Of a stretch of 64,000 nt of DNA, positions 53,697 through 62,305 are shown piece by piece. Below the pieces are notes generated by a model. The model searched no databases. It was not told the DNA's origin and saw only the letters and a program-made list of their open reading frames with translations. The stretch comes from Dyadobacter sp. MSC1_007 (lineage in GTDB: Bacteria; Bacteroidota; Bacteroidia; Cytophagales; Spirosomataceae). The stretch's first letter is position 1, and each line of letters starts with the position of its first letter. The position numbers and the translations under genes were made by a program. Location: contig NZ_JAMOZL010000014.1 in assembly GCF_023667495.1 (NCBI RefSeq), forward strand, positions 1-64,000, given 5' to 3'.

Positions 53697-53849
53697 TTAC
53701 TTAATACGGTTTGCATTGATTTTGACCCTGTTCAAAAAAGCGTGGAAATCATCGGGCCTGTTTGAAAAAGTACTTGCGCTGGGACCGGTTTTAGGCTTTC
53801 CGAAAATGCCGGAAACCGCTTTGACGACGGAAGTGTAAATGGCGTTCAT
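53697..53849 (-). CDS. Small protein (50 aa)
   Basis: An ATG-started frame of 50 codons ending 8 bp before the DUF6544 gene start, on the same strand. The composition is protein-like (MNAIYTSVVKAVSGIFGKPK, then RPDDFHAFLNRVKINANRIK). The second half is a basic amphipathic helix. The tight spacing suggests that it is translated as the leader gene of the operon with the Mg2+ ATPase. It could be a regulatory peptide or a small stress protein; no family is recognised. Confidence 0.5.
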   Translation of the reverse strand: MNAIYTSVVKAVSGIFGKPKTGPSASTFSNRPDDFHAFLNRVKINANRIK

Positions 53850-54036
53850 GGTATGATCAGTTTAGGTTAAAAAGACAAGTTCAAGGTTTTGATAGTACGG
53901 CAGCGGCATTTTAACCTTGGTGGATATACGCCACCTGTGCTGCCACATCAAACCTTGCAACCCGCACGGCCGACCGGGTTGTTGTAAAATTAGCTTTCTG
54001 AGCCAACTGGACGTATGACCCGCGCTTCCTGGATTT

Positions 54037-54050
54037 ATGAGTATGGTCAG
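54037..54050 (-). promoter_or_regulatory. FNR-like box variant ATGAGTATGGTCAG
   Basis: TGAG-N4-GTCA, the same one-mismatch form as at 40574. It is about 195 bp before the 50-codon gene and 21 bp beyond the end of the amylase gene, so its role is uncertain. Confidence 0.3.
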
Positions 54051-54070
54051 TTCCCCAAACGGGGCATCTC

Positions 54071-55801
54071 TCAGGTCATATTTTCAAGCGAAGGTGCCGT
54101 GGTTTTATTACTTAATATAACAAACTGGGCAGGCGCAAGCCGCAGCTTGATAAAGTGGTGGTTGCCCTCCTCATTAGTCAGAACATTCATGCTGCCGGAT
54201 TGGCCATAAATAAACGTAAAGACGCTTCCCTGCGGATTAAGCAAAGGGTCGACCCGTACATATTCTTCGTCCTGCTCGACCAGAGAGCTATTATAAGCGA
54301 TTACCATTTCATGGTCATATAAAACCCGCGAGAATGCCAGCAGGCATTTTTCGAATGTCGGCAACGAAAAATCTTTCCCATCTACCGATAACTTGCGCAT
54401 ATACATCCTTCCGAATTTGAGCACCGGACTCTCTTTTCTAATTCTGGCCAAAACGGCGATCTGCTGATAGATCCGGCAGACTTTGTTTAAAGCATTTACC
54501 GGGCTGCCTCCCAGGCTAAACATCGACTCCCGGACATTAAAATCTTCGGCGCCCGCGCCGTCAAACCCCTGCTCGGTCCCATAGTAAATACAAGGGGTTC
54601 CCAGCGCACAAAGTAAAAATCCTACGCCGGCAATGATCTGGTCTTCGGAGGCCTCGTTTCCGAAGCGCTTTTTGAATACCTGGCCAACCTGGTCGTGGTT
54701 ATCGATGAAAGTCACCAGGAATTCGCCAAACTCGCCCCTGCTCATCGCATTTTTCCTTAGTGATTCATAACGCTCGATAAGCCGCTGCGGCTTTGACAAT
54801 CCGCAAATCACGTCTGCCAAAATGTGGTATAAAGGGAAATCCAATACCGAGTTCAGACCGAAATAGATTGCCTTATCCTCAACGGTCACCGAAGTCTTAG
54901 GGCCGATGTAGCGGTTGTACATTTCTTCTGGGCCGACCAGTTCGCCAAACAGAAAAAAGTCCCGCTTACCTAACAGATAGGCATATTCCCTTACGTGTGA
55001 GCAGAACTGGCTAATGGTCTCTTCCCCCATGTGCTTGACGGCATCGATCCGGAAGCCGTCCACATCCGTTTCTCTGATCCAGTAACAATGTATTTTAGTC
55101 AGTATCTGCTGAACCAGCAGCGCTTCTGGGGAGGTGTCGTTTTTGAAACTTTTCAAACCGGCAAAATCCCCCTCCCGGGTTTCAGGATAAGTGTCAAAAT
55201 TCCGGATCCGCCCCTTCCGCCAGTACAACTCAGGGTTACGAAGTTCGACCGGCAGCGGGACGTCATCCGACCTCCACTTGGAAAAGGGAAAAACCGCACC
55301 CTGGTAATAATAGTAATCATAGTCGCCTGGATAGGACCAGTTATCACCCGAGTGGTGTAATACAATGTCCAGAAACACCCTGATGCCAAAGTCATGGGCC
55401 TTTTCAACCAGATCGGCCAGATCTTGACGACTGCCAAACCTGGGATCGATATTCAGGTAATTTTGAATGGCATACCCGTGGTAGGAAGCATCGTTATTTT
55501 CAAACACCGGGCTCAGCCATAATGCTGTGCAGCCCAGGTCCCTGATGTAATCCAGATGCCTGGTTATACCTCTGAGCGTTCCGCCGCAGGTCTTTTGTAG
55601 CTGCTGTGCGCTACCAAAACCCTTTTGCCTGCCCGGAACAGTATTGGTCACCCGGTCCAGATCGTCATGAAAGCGGTCGACCAGCAAAAAATAAATAAAT
55701 TCCTCCCGCCATTCACGACTGCTGTCAGTCCAGTAGACCTTGCCCGGTTTAGGGCTTAGATCGATTTCATGAATAGAAGTTATGCGTTTTTCTGTTGCCA
55801 T
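54071..55801 (-). CDS. GH13 alpha-amylase family enzyme, cytoplasmic
   Basis: A 576-aa protein with the four GH13 regions: DIVLHHSGDN (region I, the usual Asn replaced by His), DVDGFRIDAVKH (nucleophile Asp), FLFGELVGPEE (acid/base Glu) and TFIDNHDQ. No signal peptide is seen, so it should act on internal glycogen or maltodextrins. N-terminal sequence YWTDSSREWREEFIYFLLVD is usual for this subfamily. Its start shares a 242-bp divergent promoter region with a universal stress protein gene, and each gene has its own FNR-like box. Release of stored sugar would feed fermentation. Confidence 0.87.
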   Translation of the reverse strand: MATEKRITSIHEIDLSPKPGKVYWTDSSREWREEFIYFLLVDRFHDDLDRVTNTVPGRQKGFGSAQQLQKTCGGTLRGITRHLDYIRDLGCTALWLSPVFENNDASYHGYAIQNYLNIDPRFGSRQDLADLVEKAHDFGIRVFLDIVLHHSGDNWSYPGDYDYYYYQGAVFPFSKWRSDDVPLPVELRNPELYWRKGRIRNFDTYPETREGDFAGLKSFKNDTSPEALLVQQILTKIHCYWIRETDVDGFRIDAVKHMGEETISQFCSHVREYAYLLGKRDFFLFGELVGPEEMYNRYIGPKTSVTVEDKAIYFGLNSVLDFPLYHILADVICGLSKPQRLIERYESLRKNAMSRGEFGEFLVTFIDNHDQVGQVFKKRFGNEASEDQIIAGVGFLLCALGTPCIYYGTEQGFDGAGAEDFNVRESMFSLGGSPVNALNKVCRIYQQIAVLARIRKESPVLKFGRMYMRKLSVDGKDFSLPTFEKCLLAFSRVLYDHEMVIAYNSSLVEQDEEYVRVDPLLNPQGSVFTFIYGQSGSMNVLTNEEGNHHFIKLRLAPAQFVILSNKTTAPSLENMT

Positions 55802-55875
55802 GCTGCTTGCGCTTTTTACAGGCCAAATCTACCAGGATCAATAGGCCTTGAACATGACGGCCAGCAATGCAAATA

Positions 55876-55889
55876 CTGATCAGCGTCAG
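55876..55889 (-). promoter_or_regulatory. FNR-like box CTGATCAGCGTCAG
   Basis: TGAT-N4-GTCA palindrome centred about 81 bp before the amylase start (55801). Confidence 0.65.
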
Positions 55890-55956
55890 TTCTTTGACCT
55901 AATATCCAGGCTCTTAATATTGCGTTTCGATAAAAAGATTCGCATCAGGCTGTAAG

Positions 55957-55970
55957 CTGACCAATATCAT
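55957..55970 (+). promoter_or_regulatory. FNR-like box CTGACCAATATCAT
   Basis: TGAC-N4-ATCA palindrome centred about 80 bp before the universal stress protein start (56044). The same distance as for the amylase box on the other side. Confidence 0.65.
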
Positions 55971-56043
55971 TCCTCCGGCTCAATATGCGATGAATCTTTG
56001 CAAATGAATCCAACATCGCATTTTTTATAACCCAGGCCAACCC

Positions 56044-56877
56044 ATGAAAACCATCCTCGTACCTGTCGATTTTTCAGAGAATTCCCAAAAAGCACTTGCT
56101 GCTGCCAAGCTGCTAGCCGATAAAACCGGCGCAAGGCTACTGATTATGTATGTGTATCAGCCTTTTATAGAGCACATCGCATTACCCGAATACACCGGTT
56201 CACTGCCAATCTACCAGCAACTGGAAGATTCTTACCGCGAAAAGCTAACAGAAATGGTCCTCTCGGCCCGGCAACAAGGCTACCGGGCCGAAGCCGTATG
56301 GGAAACAGATGGTATTCAGCCAGCCATACTAAAGAGGACCCGGGAGAATGCGGCCGATCTGGTGGTGATGGGAAGGACCGGTCTGGGTGGTTTTCTGGAC
56401 AAGCTGATCGGAAGCTCGGCAACCGGAATTGCGCTCGACGCACATTGTCCTGTACTGATCGTGCCACCTCAGGCCGAGATCATAGAATTCAAAAAAATCG
56501 TATATGCCACCCAACTGGAGTTTGATGAGAAAGACGTCCTGCTTGAAGTCGCGGCGCTGATCAGGCAATTGAAAGCACATCTTACCCTGCTCAAAATCAA
56601 CTCAGATGAGCAGTTAAACATCCAACCCGACAGCCAGTTTATTGCGGAAATCAGGCAGTTGTTTGACATTCCTTCCCAGGATATCATTGTTAAAGCCGCA
56701 GACAGTGTCATGGGCGGGTTGGAGGATTACTGCGATAAAATCAAGGCCGACCTGCTGGTGGTCTGCAACCGCGACCGGAATTTCCTTCAGGTCCTGCTCA
56801 ACGGAGGGGGGCTGACCAAAAAACTAAGCCTGGATACACATCTGCCATTGCTGGTTTACCATTTAAAACAATCCTAA
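56044..56877 (+). CDS. Universal stress protein, two UspA domains
   Basis: A 277-aa protein (MKTILVPVDFSENSQKALAA). Domain 1 has the full ATP motif (MGRTGLGGFLDKLIGSSATG); domain 2 is degenerate (CNRDRNFLQVLLNGGG). A stand-alone gene with its own FNR-like box 80 bp upstream and a terminator 25 bp downstream. Confidence 0.87.
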   Translation: MKTILVPVDFSENSQKALAAAKLLADKTGARLLIMYVYQPFIEHIALPEYTGSLPIYQQLEDSYREKLTEMVLSARQQGYRAEAVWETDGIQPAILKRTRENAADLVVMGRTGLGGFLDKLIGSSATGIALDAHCPVLIVPPQAEIIEFKKIVYATQLEFDEKDVLLEVAALIRQLKAHLTLLKINSDEQLNIQPDSQFIAEIRQLFDIPSQDIIVKAADSVMGGLEDYCDKIKADLLVVCNRDRNFLQVLLNGGGLTKKLSLDTHLPLLVYHLKQS

Positions 56878-56901
56878 TAGATAGGCCGTCCGAATGCACC
56901 G

Positions 56902-56931
56902 AGGAGCGGATGCTTCAACCGCTCCTTTTTT
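56902..56931 (+). terminator. Rho-independent terminator
   Basis: A perfect 8-bp GC-rich stem, AGGAGCGG (56902-56909) with CCGCTCCT (56919-56926), a 9-nt loop and a run of six T. Confidence 0.88.
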
Positions 56932-57047
56932 AAATTCGGGTTATCAGCTCCTGTTGCAAAACCCCTGGGCATCAGACAAATTGACAATTCGTTATAGCGG
57001 GTACCGCATACTGAACCTAAATCAAAAAAAGGGATTGCCCTGCAGCT

Positions 57048-57926
57048 TTAATACTTCTCATATTCATAGAGCAACGTTTCCTGCAAAACAGCGGGCTGGT
57101 CCAGCATAGCTTTGACCAACGTCCGTCGACTGACCGGCAGGCCGGAGGCAGTGTATGTATACTCGTAAGAGGTTTGTGAAAAACCCTTCACAAGGGATAA
57201 GACCAGATTATTCTTGCTCATATGAAGGAAGTTATCAATGCCTCCGTAATAAGTGTACTGACCAAAATTTCCTGTCGAGGGAGCACCTATCTTTGTAGGC
57301 GCCGGAATTAGGACTGTTCCATAAAATGGATTGGGATGGCCATCGTAAACGAGCAATGTTGCGACTACTGAGGTACCTGGAACCGCTTTGACTACCGTAG
57401 TGGTTGAGACCAGCGAGCTCACGTTCCCTAAACTGAATGTATAGGCGTAGACCTGCTCAAAAGACAAGGCACTAAAGTAATTGAAGTGTCTTCTGGTGGA
57501 CAGAAGACTCCCATCACTATCATAATTAAAAGTAAAATCATAAAACTCGTTGTCCGCCCCAGTATACCTGATCTTCGATGGCTTGCCAGTCTGGTCATAA
57601 GAATAAACATACCGCTCAGATCCTCCCTGGCTTAATGTTCTATCCATTTGGCTTAACCTACCCTGCTGGTCGTATTGATAGGAGCTGGCTTGGGTTGGGG
57701 AAATAGCGCTATCCGGAGTCTGATAAGTAAATACAGTCCCTAGCCTGCCCTGGGAATCATACTGAAGCAAACTGATGTATTTGACCCCAGGTTCAGCCGG
57801 TATTTCTCTTGTCAAGGTTCTTACGCGCATTTTGTCCAAACCAGGCTCGTGGTGATCGGTACAGGAGATCAGCACGAGAGGCAGGAGGGAGCATAGCAAA
57901 CAGGTGAAAAGGTAAGTTGTTTTCAT
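57048..57926 (-). CDS. Lipoprotein with YD-repeat-like beta structure
   Basis: A 292-aa protein from the ATG at 57926. Lipoprotein signal: LLCSLLPLVLISC with the lipid-attached Cys. The body has YD-like units such as QYDSQGRLGTVFTY, SYQYDQQGRLSQMDR and YSYDQTGKPSKIRY, followed by a C-terminal domain. This is typical of Bacteroidota surface lipoproteins of the DUF4595 type. Function unknown. A perfect TTGAT-N4-ATCAA lies 146 bp upstream, so it may belong to the regulon. Confidence 0.72.
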   Translation of the reverse strand: MKTTYLFTCLLCSLLPLVLISCTDHHEPGLDKMRVRTLTREIPAEPGVKYISLLQYDSQGRLGTVFTYQTPDSAISPTQASSYQYDQQGRLSQMDRTLSQGGSERYVYSYDQTGKPSKIRYTGADNEFYDFTFNYDSDGSLLSTRRHFNYFSALSFEQVYAYTFSLGNVSSLVSTTTVVKAVPGTSVVATLLVYDGHPNPFYGTVLIPAPTKIGAPSTGNFGQYTYYGGIDNFLHMSKNNLVLSLVKGFSQTSYEYTYTASGLPVSRRTLVKAMLDQPAVLQETLLYEYEKY

Positions 57927-58065
57927 AGCAGTATGATGATTTGGTTTAAATACTAGACCTATTGTTCCGGTTTGGCGACACAATTTTATAGTCTTCGGTC
58001 ACTGGCAAAACGTCAAAGTTATCCTGTCAGCATTTAATAAATGATGATCAAAACAATGTTTTAAA

Positions 58066-58079
58066 TTGATGAATATCAA
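58066..58079 (-). promoter_or_regulatory. FNR consensus box TTGATGAATATCAA
   Basis: Identical to the E. coli FNR consensus TTGAT-N4-ATCAA. It is centred about 146 bp before the lipoprotein gene start (57926), farther than the other boxes, and lies just beyond the end of the DinB-like gene. Confidence 0.55.
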
Positions 58080-58181
58080 CAACTTAAATCGGTTCATCTA
58101 AATAGTCGGCCCTAATTAATGAAATGTTCTGCCTCAGATTCTCCGAAACCTTATCTCGTCTACAAATCATCATTTCTACTT

Positions 58182-58661
58182 TTAAACAAAAGATGCTTCC
58201 GCCGCCGGAGCGTATTTCAATACGATGGCAATCTGGCCACCATGATGAGCGGTATGGGAGATAATCCTCCCTAAGGATTCGGCGAGTGTCTTGCTGCCGA
58301 ATTCTTTTGTGGTGATGATCTTTTCCCAATCATGATCAGTCTGACTGCTAATACTTGACTCCAAGGTCTGGGCAGCATACTGTACATATGAATTTAGTTC
58401 ATCCAGGTCCGTCCATTCTCCGGTGTCCCGCTGGGCGATGAGGGTTTTAGCTTTGACTTGAAGGTCAGCGCCAAAGACATTTTTGGCAAAAAGGAGCTCG
58501 ACATCACCGACATGTCTGATAAGAAACCCTATGCTGTTTTGAGTTCCATTCAATTTCCTGGTCAGATCCTGCTGCGTAAGATGCAGCAGTTGATTTGAAA
58601 AGCGCGTACGCGCTTCCCTCCATAGCTCTTCCAGGATTTCGGTTTTTGTTTTTCCATCCAT
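58182..58661 (-). CDS. DinB-family protein
   Basis: A 159-aa protein from the ATG at 58661 (MDGKTKTEILEELWREA); the longer frame upstream is not conserved-looking. It is all-helical with the DinB/DUF1572-type metal-binding His positions: LLHLTQQDL, GFLIRHVGDVELLF and IISHTAHHGGQIAIVL. Relatives include thiol transferases (YfiT, BstA), but the activity here is unknown. No FNR-like box was seen in front of it. Confidence 0.78.
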   Translation of the reverse strand: MDGKTKTEILEELWREARTRFSNQLLHLTQQDLTRKLNGTQNSIGFLIRHVGDVELLFAKNVFGADLQVKAKTLIAQRDTGEWTDLDELNSYVQYAAQTLESSISSQTDHDWEKIITTKEFGSKTLAESLGRIISHTAHHGGQIAIVLKYAPAAEASFV

Positions 58662-58972
58662 AAAATTTAAGGTTAGCTTGGTTAGCGATGATTGAATATG
58701 ATTTCTGCCGCATTTAGAAGGCGCTTGAATGCTCCGCCAGGCAGGCGAAGATCCGCAAGCAAATAAGCACTCGTACAGGGATTTATAAGTGATGCAGATC
58801 ATGCAAGTACCTGGATGATATCATAAATAAAAAATTGTTGGGGCCTTTACTTTGGGGGCAAGGTTACGGCGAGGTAGTGACTTTCATTGACAGTCGTTTT
58901 CCGTAGGAAGCACCACCTATTAAGGGATCAAGGCAGCCCGGATGGTTATCTGTTACTTCATTAAGATAAATC

Positions 58973-59440
58973 ATGGAAGATTCACTGATTGCCCCGCTTG
59001 TTTTCTGGGCTATTTATATCAGCGGCAATTCGGCCGCTCTGCTACTTCTTTGGCTTTGCATCCGGCACCCTCATGTGGGACGCGTGGGATTTTCATTGTT
59101 CTTTGCAGCATCGTGTTGGCTCAATATCTCGCTGGCCACCCAAATGTCGTGGCTATACGCTAAGGAAGCTGAATTCATTACAGTCCCCTATGACCTTTTC
59201 CTTGGAAAGGCCCTGGGAGAAATCACCAAACCGATACTATGGATAACGGCTATTTGCCAGGGGCTGGCTGCGATGGCAATGATGCTAAAGGGCAAGGCTT
59301 TTATCCTGGGCTGCTGGTGCGGCATGGTCCTGTGCCTCGCCCTGATACCTTTGGGGCTGCGAGCAGCATTCCCGGCACCGGTAGTGGCCGCACTGGCCTT
59401 ATATTATTTGCAGAGAGTCCCAAAGCATACCTATCCGTAG
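58973..59440 (+). CDS. Four-to-five-helix membrane protein, paralogue of 43883-44401
   Basis: A 155-aa hydrophobic protein with segments at about 8-26, 36-53, 84-104 and 110-130. It shares topology, length and motifs with the protein encoded beside the CoA-transferase: ALGEITKPILWITAICQ, GCWCGMVLCLALIPLGL, RAAFPAPV. The family is not known to me. Its two copies in one island suggest a specific role there. The 311-bp gap before it holds no strict FNR-like box. Confidence 0.7.
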   Translation: MEDSLIAPLVFWAIYISGNSAALLLLWLCIRHPHVGRVGFSLFFAASCWLNISLATQMSWLYAKEAEFITVPYDLFLGKALGEITKPILWITAICQGLAAMAMMLKGKAFILGCWCGMVLCLALIPLGLRAAFPAPVVAALALYYLQRVPKHTYP

Positions 59441-59472
59441 TGCAAATGATGTGCTATAAACCTGCTGGCTGG

Positions 59473-59811
59473 TTAATCCCTGAATATTACATTGATCTGT
59501 TGAACCACAAGTGTCAAAATCGCTGCCAGAAGAATACAAACATTTGCGACTGTGCCAAATCTAGCCTCCTGCCACACCGATAAAATCAAAATTTGAGAGC
59601 CTATCAGAGAAGCGATCGCAATCCAGGCCCAACTGCTGTTCTGAAGAAAAAACACAACCGCAGAAATCAAAAAGCAAATCGAACAGATCAGCCAAAAAAT
59701 GCCGGTAAATCTGCCTGCCAGGCCATCGCTTGATTCCAAAGACTTAAAAAACCCAATGAGGTGAATAAGCCCATGGACCATCATCAGCGAGAAAAACAAA
59801 TAGCGGACCAT
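59473..59811 (-). CDS. Small four-helix membrane protein (112 aa)
   Basis: From the ATG at 59811 (MVRYLFFSLMMVHGLIHLIG) the protein has four hydrophobic segments with short loops. The MVHGLIHLIGF start is seen in several small Bacteroidota membrane proteins of unknown function. It is divergent from the HtrA-like protease gene, and an FNR-like box lies 63 bp before its start. Confidence 0.65.
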   Translation of the reverse strand: MVRYLFFSLMMVHGLIHLIGFFKSLESSDGLAGRFTGIFWLICSICFLISAVVFFLQNSSWAWIAIASLIGSQILILSVWQEARFGTVANVCILLAAILTLVVQQINVIFRD

Positions 59812-59867
59812 AAAACATTTCGGTTTGGTTAATATGACCAATTTCGCTGCTATACCATCAGAATGTC

Positions 59868-59881
59868 ATGACAAAGATCAT
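59868..59881. promoter_or_regulatory. FNR-like box ATGACAAAGATCAT
   Basis: TGAC-N4-ATCA palindrome in the divergent gap. Centred about 103 bp before the HtrA-like gene (59978) and about 63 bp before the small membrane protein gene (59811), so it could serve either. Confidence 0.65.
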
Positions 59882-59977
59882 GATCAATCCAATTGTTTGT
59901 CAGCGGTATTAAGCTACTTAATTCAAAACTTCGCAGTACGGTTTAGGAAATATCTATTCTTTCCCCGAACTCTGATC

Positions 59978-61192
59978 ATGAATACCTACTTGGCCAACAC
60001 AAACCCCCCGCTCATCTGGCTATGGCCATTTTTGTTTTCCATACTGTTATTAGACTGTCGGGGACAAGGACAGGAGCTAGCCGGAAGAATAACCCGCCGC
60101 GAAAGTAGTTCCTTCGCTTTAAAACAAAAGACTGCCCGAGCCGGCCAAACGGTGAAACCAATACAGGTGCCGGAAGGCCCCATGAACTTTCGGGATGCAG
60201 CACGCAGATCAACGCTGGCAACAGTGAAGATCAAATCGGTTTTCCTCCAGCAAGCGCCACTCCGGGTGCCTGATTTTTATTATGAGTTTTTTAATAAGGA
60301 ATACGTCAGCCCATATGTTCTCCCTACCAGTGACAGCTATGAAGACCGAACCGGCAGCGCCTCCGGCGTCCTGATCAGCGATGATGGCTACATCATCACC
60401 AATTACCATGTAATCAATGGAGCAGATAAAATAGACATAATCCTCAGTGACCGCCGCAGCTATGCCGCCCGGGTCGTTGGAACAGACAAGTCTACTGACC
60501 TTGCGCTACTGAAAATCAATGCAAACAGTCTGCCTTTCTTAGATTTTGGCAACTCTGATTCGGTTGCCATCGGCGATATTGCGTTGATAGTCGGCAACCC
60601 GCTCAGCTTCACCTCGACGGTCACCCAAGGCATTATCAGCTTTAAATCCAGAAACATTGCTCAAAGTACAGACCGCTGGACGCTACAATCCTACCTTCAG
60701 ACTGACGGCGTTGTCAATATAGGCAATAGTGGCGGGGCGTTAGTAGATGTCTCCGGGAGGCTTATCGGCATTGTAGCGGCAATAGCGTCACCTAACGGGG
60801 TATACGCAGGCTACTCTTTTGCTATTCCCGTTGAGGTCGTCAAAAAGACAGCCGACGACCTGCTCAATTATGGTCAGGCGCGCCGCGGCAGCTTCGGAAT
60901 GAAAATAAGTGAAATGGACGCTGAAAAAGCCAGCACACTAAACACGCCAATCGTCGCCGGGATTCTTATTGATAGTGTAGAAACCGATGGAGCTGCACAG
61001 ATGGCGGGCTTAACAAGCAACGATATCATTACCCGAATTGAAGAACATCCTATCGAGTCCAGGGCCCAACTCAGCGAATTTGTCGCCCGCTCTTCTCCTG
61101 GCCAGCGCGTGCGGATAGGCTTTGTCAGAAATGGCAAGCAGCATAAAACCTATCTTACCTTGCAAGACGGCTCCATCATTACCGAAAGATAG
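59978..61192 (+). CDS. HtrA/DegP-like serine protease with PDZ domain
   Basis: A 404-aa exported protein from the ATG at 59978, with a hydrophobic leader ending in LLLDC, so possibly a lipoprotein. The trypsin-like domain shows the full triad: His in TNYHVINGADKI, Asp in KSTDLALLKI, Ser in NIGNSGGALVDVS. One PDZ domain follows (about 310-400; AGILIDSVETDGAAQMAGLT). DegP-type proteases degrade or refold damaged periplasmic proteins. An upstream start at 59825 would include the FNR-like box and is unlikely. Confidence 0.86.
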   Translation: MNTYLANTNPPLIWLWPFLFSILLLDCRGQGQELAGRITRRESSSFALKQKTARAGQTVKPIQVPEGPMNFRDAARRSTLATVKIKSVFLQQAPLRVPDFYYEFFNKEYVSPYVLPTSDSYEDRTGSASGVLISDDGYIITNYHVINGADKIDIILSDRRSYAARVVGTDKSTDLALLKINANSLPFLDFGNSDSVAIGDIALIVGNPLSFTSTVTQGIISFKSRNIAQSTDRWTLQSYLQTDGVVNIGNSGGALVDVSGRLIGIVAAIASPNGVYAGYSFAIPVEVVKKTADDLLNYGQARRGSFGMKISEMDAEKASTLNTPIVAGILIDSVETDGAAQMAGLTSNDIITRIEEHPIESRAQLSEFVARSSPGQRVRIGFVRNGKQHKTYLTLQDGSIITER

Positions 61193-61208
61193 CCGTTAAA
61201 AAATACAC

Positions 61209-62273
61209 TCAGTTGCGCATTCTGACCAACTTGTCATATTCCAGGATTGTGATCGTGCTTCCTTTCATCTCTAGCAGACGTTCACCTTTAAAATCCGAAA
61301 GAACCCGGATCACTGTCTCAGTAGCGGTTGCAGACATAGATGCTATGTCGTCCCGGGAGATCGCCATTGAAAAGGGTTTGGATTTATCATCATGGTAGCG
61401 GTTCACAAGTGATACCAGCGCCTGGGCAACCCTTTTCCTAACTGAATTATAGGCCAGATGCAGTAGTTTTTCTTCCTGGTCTTTAACATTATCTGAAAGC
61501 ATCCTAATGAACTTGAAAGCAACGTTCCGACTGCCTTGAAGAAGTTTTAGAAAATCTTCCTTTGGAATAATGGCGACCTCTGACGCTTCCAGACAGACCG
61601 CTGTCTGTTGATATGGCTCGGCCTGTAACAAATCCAGGTAACCAAAAAAATCACCCTCCTTGTATAAATTTGTAATGTACTCTTTTCCATGGTCATTGCA
61701 CCGATATTCCTTGACCTTACCCTTTAATAAAAAGTAGAGGCTGACGGGATAACTTCCTTCGGCATATAACGTATCCCTCTTTTTTAAGCTCTTTACCTTT
61801 TTGTTTGCTGCCAGGTTTCCAAGTCCGCCTAATTCACTGGCTTCTGCAAGAAACTCATCGAAGCCTGCGGCTGATCTTTGAAAAGAGCGGCGAATGCTAT
61901 CGTTTTTATTCAACCGCGTTTCCACCGCATTCAGCAGCTCGATATCGTCATAAGGTTTGGTCAGATAATCATCTGCTCCCATGACCATTCCCTTCCGGTA
62001 ATCCTGCTTTTCGGCTCGCGCGGTCAGAAATATGAAAGGGATGTGGGCTGTCTTTTCGTCCTTCCCAAGCAGGTGCAACACCCCATACCCGTCGAGCTCG
62101 GGCATCATAATATCGCAAATAATCAAGTCTGGTCTGGACTGGGCGGCTATCTGGACCCCTTCCTTGCCGTTTTGGGCAATTAAAACGCTATAATTTGCCA
62201 GCTCGAGAATCTCGGCGGTATTCTCCCGCATCATGGGGTTGTCCTCAATCAATAGAATAGTCTTTGTTTCCAA
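61209..62273 (-). CDS. Response regulator fused to cyclic-nucleotide-binding and Crp-type HTH domains
   Basis: A 354-aa protein. Residues 5-120 are a receiver: acidic pair ED (10-11), phosphoacceptor Asp54 (CDIMMPELDGY), Thr in FLTARAEK, Lys106 (TKPYDD). Residues about 150-265 are a Crp-like beta roll (LYAEGSYPVSLYFLLKGKVK, YKEGDFFGYLDLL). Residues about 275-350 are a Crp-type HTH whose recognition helix reads ATATETVIRVLSDF, keeping the E-x-x-x-R of FNR. It starts with TTG; no ATG gives a complete receiver. It lies 32 bp after the PAS kinase gene, its likely partner. I infer that it controls the TGAY-N4-RTCA boxes of the island. Confidence 0.85.
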   Translation of the reverse strand: METKTILLIEDNPMMRENTAEILELANYSVLIAQNGKEGVQIAAQSRPDLIICDIMMPELDGYGVLHLLGKDEKTAHIPFIFLTARAEKQDYRKGMVMGADDYLTKPYDDIELLNAVETRLNKNDSIRRSFQRSAAGFDEFLAEASELGGLGNLAANKKVKSLKKRDTLYAEGSYPVSLYFLLKGKVKEYRCNDHGKEYITNLYKEGDFFGYLDLLQAEPYQQTAVCLEASEVAIIPKEDFLKLLQGSRNVAFKFIRMLSDNVKDQEEKLLHLAYNSVRKRVAQALVSLVNRYHDDKSKPFSMAISRDDIASMSATATETVIRVLSDFKGERLLEMKGSTITILEYDKLVRMRN

Positions 62274-62305
62274 GTTTATCAGTTAATCAGATGAAACAAG
62301 CCCGG

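Noticed and set aside
59825..59977. Longer N-terminus of the HtrA-like protease
   Set aside because: The extension contains the FNR-like box and lacks a signal sequence; the ATG at 59978 is followed by a hydrophobic leader.
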